From contig NZ_JALNMJ010000003.1 in NCBI RefSeq assembly GCF_023156505.1, positions 248,001-312,000 on the forward strand: a stretch of 64,000 bases of DNA. Direction: 5' to 3'. This document shows, in pieces, positions 23,586 to 32,109 of the stretch. Made by a program: the position numbers and the translations under genes. This stretch comes from Roseibium sediminicola (GTDB lineage: Bacteria > Pseudomonadota > Alphaproteobacteria > Rhizobiales > Stappiaceae). The first letter of the stretch is position 1. Each line of letters begins with the position of its first letter. A model generated the notes under the pieces. That model did not search any database and was not told where the DNA came from. It was given only the letters and a program-made list of their open reading frames with translations.

Positions 23586-23608
23586 CGGGAGCCTTACCCA
23601 GGTAACGA

Positions 23609-23974
23609 TCAACTCTCCACCCAGTGCCAGGCAATGTCGATCTCGTCCTTGTCGAAATGCTTTTCCTGGATGCCGACCATCTTGGCGAAGGTGGCGTCGA
23701 CCGCCACCAGGGCGGCCAGAAGCTTGCTGTCGGTGACGATGGCGACCTTGTTCATATGCTGCATGTTGGCGAGCACCCATTTGATGTCCGCCGCCGCGGC
23801 TTCGAGGGAAACACCGGCATGCGCGCCGATGACCACCAGGACGCTGATCTTGCCGTGATCCTCGATCAGCTCCTCGGCCTTGGCGATCAGTTCCTTTTCC
23901 TGATCGATGCCGATCTTGCCGGTGATCTCGACACCGAGCACCGGTCCCTGGCTGCGGGGCAGGATCTCATACAT
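23609..23974 (-). CDS. SpoIIAA-like STAS-domain protein
   Basis: A 121-residue single-domain protein matching the SpoIIAA-like (STAS-type) family. Its pattern includes GVEITGKIGIDQEKELIAKAEELI, ISVLVVIGAHAGVSLEAA and KVAIVTDSKLLAALVAVDATF. The known members are found in many marine bacteria with no firm role; lipid-binding or anti-anti-sigma-like functions have been suggested. GGGAG nine bases upstream favours the ATG at 23974 over upstream starts. It stands alone. Confidence 0.8.
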   Translation of the reverse strand: MYEILPRSQGPVLGVEITGKIGIDQEKELIAKAEELIEDHGKISVLVVIGAHAGVSLEAAAADIKWVLANMQHMNKVAIVTDSKLLAALVAVDATFAKMVGIQEKHFDKDEIDIAWHWVES

Positions 23975-24116
23975 GGCATTAGCTCCCAGACGACGCATGC
24001 GCGCGTTTTCAACCGGAAGAAGGATATGCGCAGCTTTCAGGCGGGATCAAGGAAAGCCGGGGGGCTGAGTGTTACTGCGTAGGGCCGGCCGAAACACAGG
24101 TTTCAATGTCCTGGGG

Positions 24117-24737
24117 TCAGGCCGGTTCCTGTGCCAGCCTGTCGATAACGGCCCGGGTCTGCCGGTCGACTTCCTCACGGATCTGCCGGGTGAGGGGGGC
24201 GTAGTCCGTCCGGTCCCGCCCGTAGCCCAAATTAAAATCAAAAAAGATCACGTCGCCGTCCGGCATTAACAGGTGCTGCAGCATGGTTTCCAGCTTGTCG
24301 AAGGCCTTGGCGAGTTTCGCCTCGGCACTTTCGGCAGCGGTATACTCGTCCCACAATGCCAGCAACTCACCGGCAAGGTCTTCGGGAAGCGGAGCGCACA
24401 ATGTCTGAAAGTCGCGCCGCTCCCGGGCCTCGCGGTCATCGCCGGGCGTCTGGAACGGCGCGGGGACATCGCCGGAGATCGCCTCGCCGAGATCATGGAC
24501 AAGGCAGAGTTTCAGCAGTCTTGAGACGTCAAGCTCCATCAGGTCTTTCTCGAAGACCAGCACCATCAGCGCCAGGCGCCAGCTGTGTTCCGCTGTGCTT
24601 TCCGGCCGTCCCTGGCGGGTCGAGCCTGAGCGAAGCGTGTCTTTCAACTGCTCGGCGGCCTGCAGAAAATCCAGAATGCCGGTGAGTCGAGCAGGATCAA
24701 TGGCCAGCGGCGAGGAGGGGAGATCGGTCTGTGTCAT
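24117..24737 (-). CDS. HD-domain hydrolase (YfbR-like)
   Basis: A 206-residue HD-superfamily protein. The metal-binding histidines and aspartates are in the motifs STAEHSWRLAL and LVHDLGEAISGD, with a further Asp in AKAFDKLETMLQH. This subgroup resembles the 5'-deoxynucleotidase YfbR, which removes phosphate from deoxyribonucleoside monophosphates, but the substrate here is not proven. The start MTQTDLPSS at 24737 is the first reasonable one. It is followed downstream by an unrelated STAS gene. Confidence 0.85.
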   Translation of the reverse strand: MTQTDLPSSPLAIDPARLTGILDFLQAAEQLKDTLRSGSTRQGRPESTAEHSWRLALMVLVFEKDLMELDVSRLLKLCLVHDLGEAISGDVPAPFQTPGDDREARERRDFQTLCAPLPEDLAGELLALWDEYTAAESAEAKLAKAFDKLETMLQHLLMPDGDVIFFDFNLGYGRDRTDYAPLTRQIREEVDRQTRAVIDRLAQEPA

Positions 24738-24785
24738 GGGGCGAGGGTAGCGGTCGCGGTCGGCGTGCACGAGCCGATGAATATT

Positions 24786-25352
24786 TTATGCGGCGGCTTG
24801 TTCGCGCACCAGGCGCGCAAAACGTCCATCGGAGAGCGGCAGCCGCGAAATTCGAATGCGGCTTTCCGGGATGGTCATCTCGGGATAGTCGACCCGCTCC
24901 GTCTCATAAAGAATGTCCGGGCTGTCCGGCTCGAACCAGCCGTGATCGGCCAGACTGTGCTCTGCCCTGCGGATGCCCTCCGAGGCGAAGCGCCACAGCG
25001 GCCGGTTGAGAAACTCGGAGACCGGCAGATGCCACTCCGCCTGCCGGGCGGGAGACATGGCGAGCAGCCGGTGTGTCAAGTCGCAGACCAGATGAACCGG
25101 CTCATAGGACTGCGACACGAGATCGAGCAGCGCCCGGTCGGCCGCGGTCGCGGGCCGGGCGCGCAAAAGCTGGGTGATTTTCAGAAGGTGCCGGCCGTCC
25201 GGCCGCGCCTGGCCGCTTTCCCATCTGGAGATGCGCGTTTGCGACACGCCGAGATCCCGCGCCAGCACCTCCTGCTTGACGCGGTTCAAAAGCCGCCACC
25301 GGCGCAGCGACGGGCCGAGACTGGATTGGAGAACGGCGGTTTCTGTCGGCAT
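24786..25352 (-). CDS. XRE-type helix-turn-helix regulator with PAS-like domain
   Basis: A 188-residue regulator. Residues about 14-65 form the XRE helix-turn-helix (LRRWRLLNRVKQEVLARDLGVSQTRISRWESGQARPD). The C-terminal part (about 85-165) resembles a small PAS-like sensor (VHLVCDLTHRLLAMSPARQAEWHLP). The start at 25352 is chosen because upstream residues run into repeat-like, low-complexity sequence. It lies 48 bases upstream of the HD-domain gene on the same strand and may be co-transcribed with it. Confidence 0.75.
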   Translation of the reverse strand: MPTETAVLQSSLGPSLRRWRLLNRVKQEVLARDLGVSQTRISRWESGQARPDGRHLLKITQLLRARPATAADRALLDLVSQSYEPVHLVCDLTHRLLAMSPARQAEWHLPVSEFLNRPLWRFASEGIRRAEHSLADHGWFEPDSPDILYETERVDYPEMTIPESRIRISRLPLSDGRFARLVREQAAA

Positions 25353-25473
25353 GGCCGCAAGGATACAGCGTATTCGGTTGAACGGCACCGGAAAAGGAAC
25401 AGGTGAAATGCTTCCTTCAGTCGAGAGGACAACGAAGCTCAACGAATTTGAAGTGTCCTCAAACCTTTCATTC

Positions 25474-25604
25474 CTCATCCCGGCCAAGCGCAGCGCGAGC
25501 CTTGACCGGGGAGCCACCGTGTCGTGTCTCGCGCTCTTTTTTAGCAATCGCCGATCCGGGCTCCCCGGTCCCGGATCTCCGCTACGCTGCGTCCGGGATG
25601 ACGA
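25474..25604. repeat. Dispersed intergenic palindromic element, type A
   Basis: CTCATCCCGG (25474-25483) and CCGGGATGACGAG (about 25593-25605) form the ends. The interior carries the complementary stretches CCGGGGAGCC and GGCTCCCCGG. The same design, with GTCACCCCGG ends, occurs at 3585-3733. Confidence 0.7.
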
Positions 25605-25640
25605 GAACGGTCGTTTTTGTTCTGGCTTGAAGACCGTGTT

Positions 25641-26267
25641 TTACCTGTACTTCTCGATAAACCCGTCAATCGGCAGGGTCCGGAAATCGGGCAGGCGCTC
25701 CTTCAGCTGGTCATGGCTCCAGTCCCACCAGGCAATTTCCATCAGGGCGTCTTCCTGGGCTTCCGTGAAACGCCGCTTGATCGGTTTGGCGGCGACACCT
25801 CCGACCACCGTGTAGGGCGCAACATCCTTGGAGACGACGGCGCCCGCGGCGACGATCGCGCCGGTGCCGATGGTGACACCGGCCAGCACGGTGACATTGT
25901 GGCCGATCCAGACGTCATGGCCGAGCGTGACCCAGTCATCCTTGCGCCACTGGAAGAAGTCGCCGTCATCCTCACCGAGCCCGTAGGCCGCCGCCCGGTA
26001 GGTGAAATGATGCTGAGACGCCCGCCAGGTGGCGTGATTGCCGGGATTGAGCCGCACCCGCCGGGCGATGGAGCAGAACTTGCCGATGGTCGACCAGACC
26101 ACGTCGCCGTCCTGCACGATATAGGAATAGTCGCCCATCTGGCTCTCGCGCATGTCCGTGCGCGCGCCGACTTCGGTCCAGACGCCAAGCTCGCAGTTCA
26201 GGACCGTGGCCTCCGGATGGACATTCGGGGCTTCGGACAGGGACGGTTTCTGGTGGGGGGCGGACAT
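25641..26267 (-). CDS. Hexapeptide-repeat acetyltransferase of phosphonate loci
   Basis: A 208-residue left-handed beta-helix transferase of the xenobiotic acetyltransferase type. The repeats run from [16 protein letters not shown] to [24 protein letters not shown], with the catalytic-type [15 protein letters not shown] loop inserted. A subgroup of these is consistently encoded within phosphonate (phn) loci, which fits this position divergent to phnCDE. The substrate is unknown; a phosphonate or its intermediate is plausible. A PHO-box array on the minus strand (26332-26360) lies 65 bases upstream, so the gene should respond to phosphate limitation. Confidence 0.85.
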   Translation of the reverse strand: MSAPHQKPSLSEAPNVHPEATVLNCELGVWTEVGARTDMRESQMGDYSYIVQDGDVVWSTIGKFCSIARRVRLNPGNHATWRASQHHFTYRAAAYGLGEDDGDFFQWRKDDWVTLGHDVWIGHNVTVLAGVTIGTGAIVAAGAVVSKDVAPYTVVGGVAAKPIKRRFTEAQEDALMEIAWWDWSHDQLKERLPDFRTLPIDGFIEKYR

Positions 26268-26331
26268 GCGGGCTCCATACGCTTTGTGACGGGATCGGCA
26301 GGGGTTTTAGCCGGGCAGGCAGGACACGGAG

Positions 26332-26360
26332 TGACGATTTGATGACAAAGCCGTGACTGT
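26332..26360 (-). promoter_or_regulatory. PHO box array for the acetyltransferase gene
   Basis: Read on the minus strand, three seven-base units CAGTCAC, TTGTCAT and TCGTCAC are spaced by exactly four bases. This is the PhoB-binding layout of 11-bp periodic CTGTCAT-like repeats. Confidence 0.75.
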
Positions 26361-26547
26361 TTTGATTTTTTTCAAATCCCTGGACAACGGGGAAAGCCTG
26401 GGACGGATCGATTTTGTTTCGGAAAACCTGTTTGAAGTTGCGGGAATATGAAGCTGTGCAAGTTATTGTTGAGAGGCCGGAGAAGCTTCTGAGAGCGCTG
26501 CGGAAATGGTCGCCTCCCATGTGCCTCTGCTCGTTTCTGAGATGGCT

Positions 26548-26576
26548 ATGTCATTGTTCTGTCATAAATCTTTGAC
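26548..26576 (+). promoter_or_regulatory. PHO box array for phnCDE1E2
   Basis: ATGTCAT, CTGTCAT and CTTTGAC are spaced by exactly four bases each; the middle unit matches the PhoB consensus perfectly. It lies 87 bases before the phnC start. A weak fourth unit (CGGTCAA, 26581-26587) continues the same period. Confidence 0.85.
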
Positions 26577-26662
26577 GTTTCGGTCAAGAGACCGTCATCA
26601 ACCTGTAATCGTTCGATGGCTCATGTCGCCCAGCACAAATCAAACACGAACAGGGCTGGCGC

Positions 26663-27496
26663 GTGATTCAGTTTCAGGATGTCACCAAGACCTTCGGGTC
26701 TCGGACCGCGGTCAACAGGGCAAGTTTTAATATCGACCGGCCGCAGATGGTCGGCATCATCGGTCGATCCGGCGCGGGCAAATCGACCCTGCTGCGCATG
26801 ATCAATCGGCTGACACCTGCAACGAGTGGACAGATCCTGTTCGAGGGACGGGACATACTGAGCCTTCGGGGCGGCATGATGCGCCGTTGGCAGCGCGACT
26901 GCGCCATGGTGTTCCAGCAATTCAACCTGGTGCCGCGGCTTGATGTGGTCACCAATGTCATGCTCGGCCGTTTGAACGGCCACGGCACCCTGAAGAGCCT
27001 GTTCAACGTTTTCAGCGCCGACGATGTCAATTCGGCATTGGCCGCGCTGGACCGACTGGGCATCGCCCAGGAGGCCACGAAACGCGCCGAGGAACTGTCC
27101 GGCGGACAGCAGCAGCGTGTCGCCATTGCCCGCGCTCTGATGCAGGACCCGCACATGATCCTGGCGGACGAGCCGATCGCCTCGCTCGATCCGATGAACG
27201 CCAAGATCGTCATGGATTCGCTGCGCCAGATTCACGAGCGCGACAACAAGATCGTCCTTTGCAATCTACACACGCTCGATACGGCCCGCAGCTACTGCGA
27301 CCGCGTCATCGGTATGCGCGACGGCTTCATCGTCTTTGACGGCAAGCCAGACGAGCTGACCACGGAAGCCGCGCGCGAAATTTACGGGGCGGATGAAAGC
27401 TTTAATGAGGCGGCGACGTCCACCGCCATCGACACCGGCCAGTCCGGCTTCAAAGAATCCGCCGGTGCGATGGCCCCGGCGGCAGCAGCGGTCTGA
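26663..27496 (+). CDS. phnC: Phosphonate ABC transporter ATP-binding protein
   Basis: A 277-residue ABC ATPase with Walker [10 protein letters not shown] (K40), the signature LSGGQQQR and Walker B MILADEP, followed by the D-loop ASLDPMN. The family hallmark [18 protein letters not shown] near the C-terminus identifies PhnC. It powers uptake of phosphonates or, in some bacteria, phosphate esters. Translation starts with GTG at 26663, before MIQFQDVTK. It is the first gene of phnCDE1E2 and follows a strong PHO-box array. The tail after residue 250 is low-complexity and family-untypical. Confidence 0.95.
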   Translation: MIQFQDVTKTFGSRTAVNRASFNIDRPQMVGIIGRSGAGKSTLLRMINRLTPATSGQILFEGRDILSLRGGMMRRWQRDCAMVFQQFNLVPRLDVVTNVMLGRLNGHGTLKSLFNVFSADDVNSALAALDRLGIAQEATKRAEELSGGQQQRVAIARALMQDPHMILADEPIASLDPMNAKIVMDSLRQIHERDNKIVLCNLHTLDTARSYCDRVIGMRDGFIVFDGKPDELTTEAAREIYGADESFNEAATSTAIDTGQSGFKESAGAMAPAAAAV

Positions 27497-27552
27497 TCCG
27501 GCTGCGCCCATTTAACGTCATCAAGATTGAGAACTCTCGGGGAGTGTCCCAC

Positions 27553-28467
27553 ATGAAAATCGTTGCTAAAGTTGCTGCGCTGGCCGCAGTCAGCATGATC
27601 GCTCTGAACGCCTCTGCAGCAGGCGCTTCTGAAATCACCGAATTCCGCATCGGCATCCTGGGCGGCGAAAACGCTTCCGACCGCCTGCGTGCCTACGAGT
27701 GCCTGGAAGAAAAAACCGCTGATCTGCTCGGCGTCCCGGTCAAGCTGTTCGCACCGGCCGATTATAACGGCGTCATCGAAGGTCTACTCGGCGGCAACCT
27801 GGACATGGCCTGGCTGGGCGCTTCCGGCTACGCGAAAGTCTACCTGACCGACCCGGAAGCCGTTGAGCCGGTTCTGGTCAAGGTCAACAACGATGGCAGC
27901 TACGGCTATTATTCCATCGGTTTTGCCCGCGTTGACAGCGAGATCAACTCCCTCGACGACATGAAGGGCAAGGTCTTCGGCTTTGGCGACCCGAACTCCA
28001 CCTCCGGTTACCTGATCCCGTCCATCGAAATCCCGAAACTCGGCTACTCCATGAAGCCGGGCGAGTATTTCGCTGACGTGAAGTTCACCGGCGGTCACGA
28101 GCAGACCATCGTTGCGGTCTTCAACGGCGACATCGACGGCGGCGTAACCTGGGCCGACGGCCTGGGCGAATGGGAAGACGGCTACAATTCCGGCGCCCTG
28201 CGCAAGGCCACCGATGCCGGTCTCGTCGACATGACCGAGATCCACGAAATCTGGCGTTCGCCGGTGATCCCGGAAGGCCCGGTTGTTCTGTCCAAGAAAC
28301 TGCCGGAAGACGTCAAGACCAAGATGACCGACCTGATGGCCAACCTCGTCAAGGAAGACAAGGAATGCGGCTACGGCGTGATGGCTGGTGAAGCCCGCGG
28401 TTTCGAGCCGATCACCCACGAGGCCTACACCTCGATCATCGAAGCTCGCAAGTCCAAGAGCCAGTAA
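27553..28467 (+). CDS. phnD: Phosphonate ABC transporter substrate-binding protein
   Basis: A 304-residue periplasmic receptor with a signal peptide (to about residue 22, NASAAGA). It contains FRIGILGGENASDRL, the phosphonate-loop stretches DMAWLGASGYAKVY and GFGDPNSTSGYLIPS, which include the conserved Ser-Thr-Ser-Gly. The start at 27553 has GGGGAG about eight bases upstream. It lies 56 bases behind phnC. A strong hairpin with T-tract (28487-28514) follows and would let the receptor be made in excess over the permeases. Confidence 0.95.
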   Translation: MKIVAKVAALAAVSMIALNASAAGASEITEFRIGILGGENASDRLRAYECLEEKTADLLGVPVKLFAPADYNGVIEGLLGGNLDMAWLGASGYAKVYLTDPEAVEPVLVKVNNDGSYGYYSIGFARVDSEINSLDDMKGKVFGFGDPNSTSGYLIPSIEIPKLGYSMKPGEYFADVKFTGGHEQTIVAVFNGDIDGGVTWADGLGEWEDGYNSGALRKATDAGLVDMTEIHEIWRSPVIPEGPVVLSKKLPEDVKTKMTDLMANLVKEDKECGYGVMAGEARGFEPITHEAYTSIIEARKSKSQ

Positions 28468-28486
28468 TCCGGTTGCCGGATGCATG

Positions 28487-28514
28487 CGCGGGCCGGTCTC
28501 CGGCCCGCGTTTTT
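28487..28514 (+). terminator. Intra-operon attenuator between phnD and phnE1
   Basis: CGCGGGCCGG (28487-28496) pairs with CCGGCCCGCG (28500-28509) around a three-base loop and is followed by TTTTT. Being inside the operon, it should reduce transcription of the permease genes rather than stop it. Confidence 0.8.
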
Positions 28515-28539
28515 ATGAACGATCCTTTTAGGGAATAAC

Positions 28540-29391
28540 ATGATGGCCGTTGCTGCTCTCGAGCAGGAAATCCTGTCCATGCGCAAGCGCCGACAGCTCT
28601 ATTCGATGATGGGGCTGCTCCTGGTGATTGCGGTTCTGGTCTCCGGATATTCCAAATCCAATGAGATGAATTCCGGCGGATTTCTGCAAGGCCTCAGCAA
28701 GTTCTTCGACTATCCCGGCGAGATTGTTGCCGAAGCCGTCGCGGCCGGTCCTGGCTTTTTTGCCCTGATCCTGCAATTCGTTCCGGCCATGCTGGAAACG
28801 CTCAACATTGCCGGTGTTGCGACACTGTTGGGTGGCGCGCTTGCCGTGGTGCTGGCCATGGCCTCGACCCGTAATGTCGACAGCTGGGGCCCGCTCATTC
28901 CGGTGGTCCGCCGGATGATGGACATCATGCGCGCGTTCCCGGAGCTGATCATTGCCCTGTTCCTGATCTTCGTGCTCGGCTCCAGCCCGGTGCCGGCGAT
29001 GATTGCCGTTGCCTTTCACACGGCGGGCGCGCTGGGCAAATTGTTTTCCGAAGTGAATGAGAACATTGACCGCAAGCCGATCGAGGGCCTGTCGGCATGC
29101 GGCGCCAGCTGGCTGCAGCGGATCCGGTTCGCGGTTCTGCCGCAAGTCGCGCCGAACTATCTCAGCTATTTTCTGCTCCGCCTTGAAATCAACGTGCGCG
29201 CCTCGGCCATTCTCGGCTTTGTCGGTGCCGGCGGTATCGGCCAGGAGCTGCGCCGCACCATCGGCTGGGGCAAGGGCGCCGGCGACGAAACCGCCGCGAT
29301 TTTCGTGCTTCTGTTTGTCACCATCATGGTCATCGACCAGCTGTCGTCCTACCTGCGCGGCAAGCTCGTCGGCTCCGGCCGGGCGCATTGA
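28540..29391 (+). CDS. phnE: Phosphonate ABC transporter permease 1
   Basis: A 283-residue permease of the PhnE type with six or so membrane helices. The cytoplasmic EAA loop reads EGLSACGASWLQRIRFAVLPQVAP. The family pattern GFVGAGGIGQELRRTIGWGKG occurs near the C-terminus. The start has two neighbouring ATG codons (28540, 28543); AGGGA upstream serves either. It is one half of the heterodimeric permease with phnE2. Confidence 0.93.
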   Translation: MMAVAALEQEILSMRKRRQLYSMMGLLLVIAVLVSGYSKSNEMNSGGFLQGLSKFFDYPGEIVAEAVAAGPGFFALILQFVPAMLETLNIAGVATLLGGALAVVLAMASTRNVDSWGPLIPVVRRMMDIMRAFPELIIALFLIFVLGSSPVPAMIAVAFHTAGALGKLFSEVNENIDRKPIEGLSACGASWLQRIRFAVLPQVAPNYLSYFLLRLEINVRASAILGFVGAGGIGQELRRTIGWGKGAGDETAAIFVLLFVTIMVIDQLSSYLRGKLVGSGRAH

Positions 29392-29402
29392 GGGATTTGA
29401 CC

Positions 29403-30737
29403 ATGGCTATCGATACTCTTGAGCCGGTGATCACCCCCGATCTGGTCTGGAAACAGGTCCGCCACCGGGCGCGCGTGACACTGCTTGTGCCGTTCGCGAT
29501 CGTGGCATACCTCGTCTATACGTGGTTCGCCTTCGGCGTGCCGGACCTGTTGATGCGGGCGCAGCCCGAGCGGGCCGTGATCCTTGCGACCGATACGGTC
29601 GCCTACAAGGTCCATGTCACCAGAAGCTTCCGGACCAACGAGTTTGAGGTCGCCACCGAGGGCGAACGCACCGCGACCTATGACAATTCCGACGTGCCGG
29701 ACTGGGTGCGTCTCGACGGCGACAATGCAATGATCGATCTCGGCGACGGCTATTCGGTTGAGATCGTCGGCAAGACCGCGCTGTTCACCATCCCCGGCTA
29801 TGGGGTGATCGAGGGCACCGCGACCGCTAACGGCGTCGAAACCGTTCTGCCCGAGAGCGACGCGCCGGACTGGGTCAAGGTCGATCCGCGCAAGCTGGAT
29901 GTGCGCCCGACCCTCGACCGGCGTCTGCAGGTCACCAAGACCAAGATCGAGGTGCATAATTATTTCGGCGGCTGGGAAAACTTCTGGTTCCCGTTCCGCT
30001 CGCCGCTCTGGGGCATGTCCTTCAGCGAACTCTACGCGCTCGCCCTCAGTTCCGACCGGATGGATCCGGACTATTCGAATCTCTGGTTCATCGTGCATGA
30101 ATTCCTGGAAAACCCGGACTGGCAGCACGGCACGGTGTTCGTGGCCCTGTTCGAAACCATCATGATGGCGGTGCTCGGCACGCTGACGGCCGCGATTTTC
30201 GGCCTGCCTCTGGCTTTCCTCGCCGCGCGCAATTTCACGCCATCGAAGATCCTGCGCTTCGGCACCCGCCGCCTGTTCGACTTCCTGCGCGGCATCGACA
30301 TGCTGATCTGGTCGCTGATCTTCATCCGCGCCTTCGGCCTCGGTCCGCTGACCGGCGCGCTGGCGATTGCCTTCACCGACACCGGCTCGCTCGGCAAGCT
30401 CTTCTCAGAAGCGCTTGAGAACATCGACAACAAGCAGGTCGAAGGCGTACGCGCCACCGGCGCCAGCCAGATCCAGCGCTACCGCTTCGGCGTCATCCCC
30501 CAGATCCTGCCGGTGTTTGTCTCCCAGGTGCTCTACTATCTGGAATCGAACACCCGCTCGGCAACCGTCATCGGCGCGCTTGGCGCGGGTGGTATCGGCC
30601 TGTTGCTGGTCGAGACCATGAAGACGTCCAGGGACTGGGAAAACACCAGCTACATCATCATCCTGACGATCGTGGTGGTGATCCTGATGGACCAGACCTC
30701 CGGCTGGCTGCGCCGCAAACTGATCGAGGGCAAGTAG
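29403..30737 (+). CDS. phnE: Phosphonate ABC transporter permease 2, with inserted periplasmic-type domain
   Basis: A 444-residue PhnE-type permease, about 160 residues longer than its partner. After the first membrane helix (residues about 20-42) comes a soluble stretch (about 45-215) rich in beta strands. Then follows the normal transmembrane part with FGLPLAFLAARNF, the EAA loop EGVRATGASQIQRYRFGVIPQILP and GALGAGGIGLLLVETM. The long form is a recurrent type in this bacterial group. GAGGGA precedes the ATG at 29403. It ends the phn transcript, with a terminator at 30763-30791. No C-P lyase genes are in the window. Confidence 0.92.
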   Translation: MAIDTLEPVITPDLVWKQVRHRARVTLLVPFAIVAYLVYTWFAFGVPDLLMRAQPERAVILATDTVAYKVHVTRSFRTNEFEVATEGERTATYDNSDVPDWVRLDGDNAMIDLGDGYSVEIVGKTALFTIPGYGVIEGTATANGVETVLPESDAPDWVKVDPRKLDVRPTLDRRLQVTKTKIEVHNYFGGWENFWFPFRSPLWGMSFSELYALALSSDRMDPDYSNLWFIVHEFLENPDWQHGTVFVALFETIMMAVLGTLTAAIFGLPLAFLAARNFTPSKILRFGTRRLFDFLRGIDMLIWSLIFIRAFGLGPLTGALAIAFTDTGSLGKLFSEALENIDNKQVEGVRATGASQIQRYRFGVIPQILPVFVSQVLYYLESNTRSATVIGALGAGGIGLLLVETMKTSRDWENTSYIIILTIVVVILMDQTSGWLRRKLIEGK

Positions 30738-30762
30738 GTCTCGAAGCATCGACGAACCTGGA

Positions 30763-30791
30763 AACCCGGCATCAATCGGTGCCGGGTTTTT
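30763..30791 (+). terminator. Terminator of the phnCDE1E2 operon
   Basis: AACCCGGCA (30763-30771) pairs with TGCCGGGTT (30780-30788) and runs into a TTTTTC tract. Confidence 0.85.
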
Positions 30792-30895
30792 CTTGCTTAG
30801 TCCTTGATAACTGCCCCAGGCGTCTTCCTGCCGCATTTCCGTCGCGCTAGCGTGTCAGCGTAATGGAAGACGATTCAGAGCTGGAGGAGGGGGCT

Positions 30896-32092
30896 GTGCC
30901 TCAGCGGATCAGGAACGCTATTCTGGGATTGGTGGTCGGCGGCCTGACGGCCGGGACAGCGAGCGGCTCCGCCCTCGCCATCGACAGCTGTGTGGCCTCG
31001 CTGAAGAAACAGGCGATTGCCGCCGGGGTCCGCCCGGAGATTGCCGAACAGATGCTCGGCAAGGCGTCGTACGACGAAAAAGTCATTCGCTTCTCCACCT
31101 CGCAGCCGGAACACAAGACCGAGATCTGGGACTACATGGCCTTTCTGGTTGATGCGCAGCGGATTGAGGACGGCAAGAAATACCTGAAAGAGCACAATCG
31201 CACGCTGAGTTCGATCGAGAAGCGCTATGGCGTCAATCGGCACGTGGTGCTGGCCGTCTGGGGAATCGAGAGCGATTTCGGCAATTTCCGCGGCGATTTC
31301 TATACGCCTCACGCCCTGGCCAACCTGGCCTGTGCCGGCAAGCGCCGGCAGAAATATTTCCGCGGCGAACTGATCAAGACCCTGCAGATCGCCTCGCGCG
31401 GGGATGTCCCGGCGAAGGATTTCGTTGGCTCCTGGGCCGGAGCCTTCGGCCAGACCCAGTTCATGCCGAGCACCTATAACAGTCTCGCGGTCGATTTTGA
31501 CGGCGACGGCCGCAAGGATCTGGTCAATTCGGTGCCTGACGCCCTGGCCTCGACGGCGAATTTTCTGAAAAACGCCGGTTGGCGGGACAGCCGTCCCTGG
31601 GGTTTCGAGGTCACGGTCCCTGGCGGCTATTCGGGCCCGTCCGGGCGCACCAAATACGCGTCCCTGTCGACCTGGGGCAAACGTGGCCTCAAGAAAATCG
31701 ACGGCGGCGGTCTGTCCGGCAAGCTTGAGGCGGCATTGATCCAGCCCGCGGGCGCCAAGGGACCGGCCTTCCTGGTGACCCGCAACTTCCGGGCGCTCCG
31801 TTCCTACAACGCTTCGACCTCCTACGGTCTTGCGATTGCCTTGCTGTCCGAACTTGTCGCCGGCCGCGAACCGTTCAAGACACCCTGGCCGACCAACAAT
31901 CCGGGCCTGTCGCGGGCGCAGCGCTGGGAATTGCAGAAGCTGCTTAACAAGAACGGCTTCAATGTCGGCACGCCCGACGGCAAGGTTGGTCCGGCCACCC
32001 GCGAGGGCATCCGCAAGGCGGAGGCAAAATACGGTCTGCCCGTCACCGGCCGCCCGTCCTGGAATGTATACTACGCCCTCGGCGGCAGGTAA
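30896..32092 (+). CDS. Lytic murein transglycosylase (MltB-like) with peptidoglycan-binding domain
   Basis: A 398-residue secreted enzyme. A signal peptide ends near ALA-I at about residue 29. The catalytic domain has the essential Glu in VVLAVWGIESDFG and the family pattern SWAGAFGQTQFMPSTY with a D-x-D-G-D-G stretch (VDFDGDGRKDL). A C-terminal PG_binding_1 domain (about 330-395) contains LQKLLNKNGFNVGTPDGKVGPATREGI. It cleaves peptidoglycan to anhydromuropeptides. GTG at 30896 is preferred to the ATG at 30863 because GGAGGAGGGG stands right before it and the signal peptide then fits. Confidence 0.92.
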   Translation: MPQRIRNAILGLVVGGLTAGTASGSALAIDSCVASLKKQAIAAGVRPEIAEQMLGKASYDEKVIRFSTSQPEHKTEIWDYMAFLVDAQRIEDGKKYLKEHNRTLSSIEKRYGVNRHVVLAVWGIESDFGNFRGDFYTPHALANLACAGKRRQKYFRGELIKTLQIASRGDVPAKDFVGSWAGAFGQTQFMPSTYNSLAVDFDGDGRKDLVNSVPDALASTANFLKNAGWRDSRPWGFEVTVPGGYSGPSGRTKYASLSTWGKRGLKKIDGGGLSGKLEAALIQPAGAKGPAFLVTRNFRALRSYNASTSYGLAIALLSELVAGREPFKTPWPTNNPGLSRAQRWELQKLLNKNGFNVGTPDGKVGPATREGIRKAEAKYGLPVTGRPSWNVYYALGGR

Positions 32093-32109
32093 GGCCCGGC
32101 AAGCCCGGT

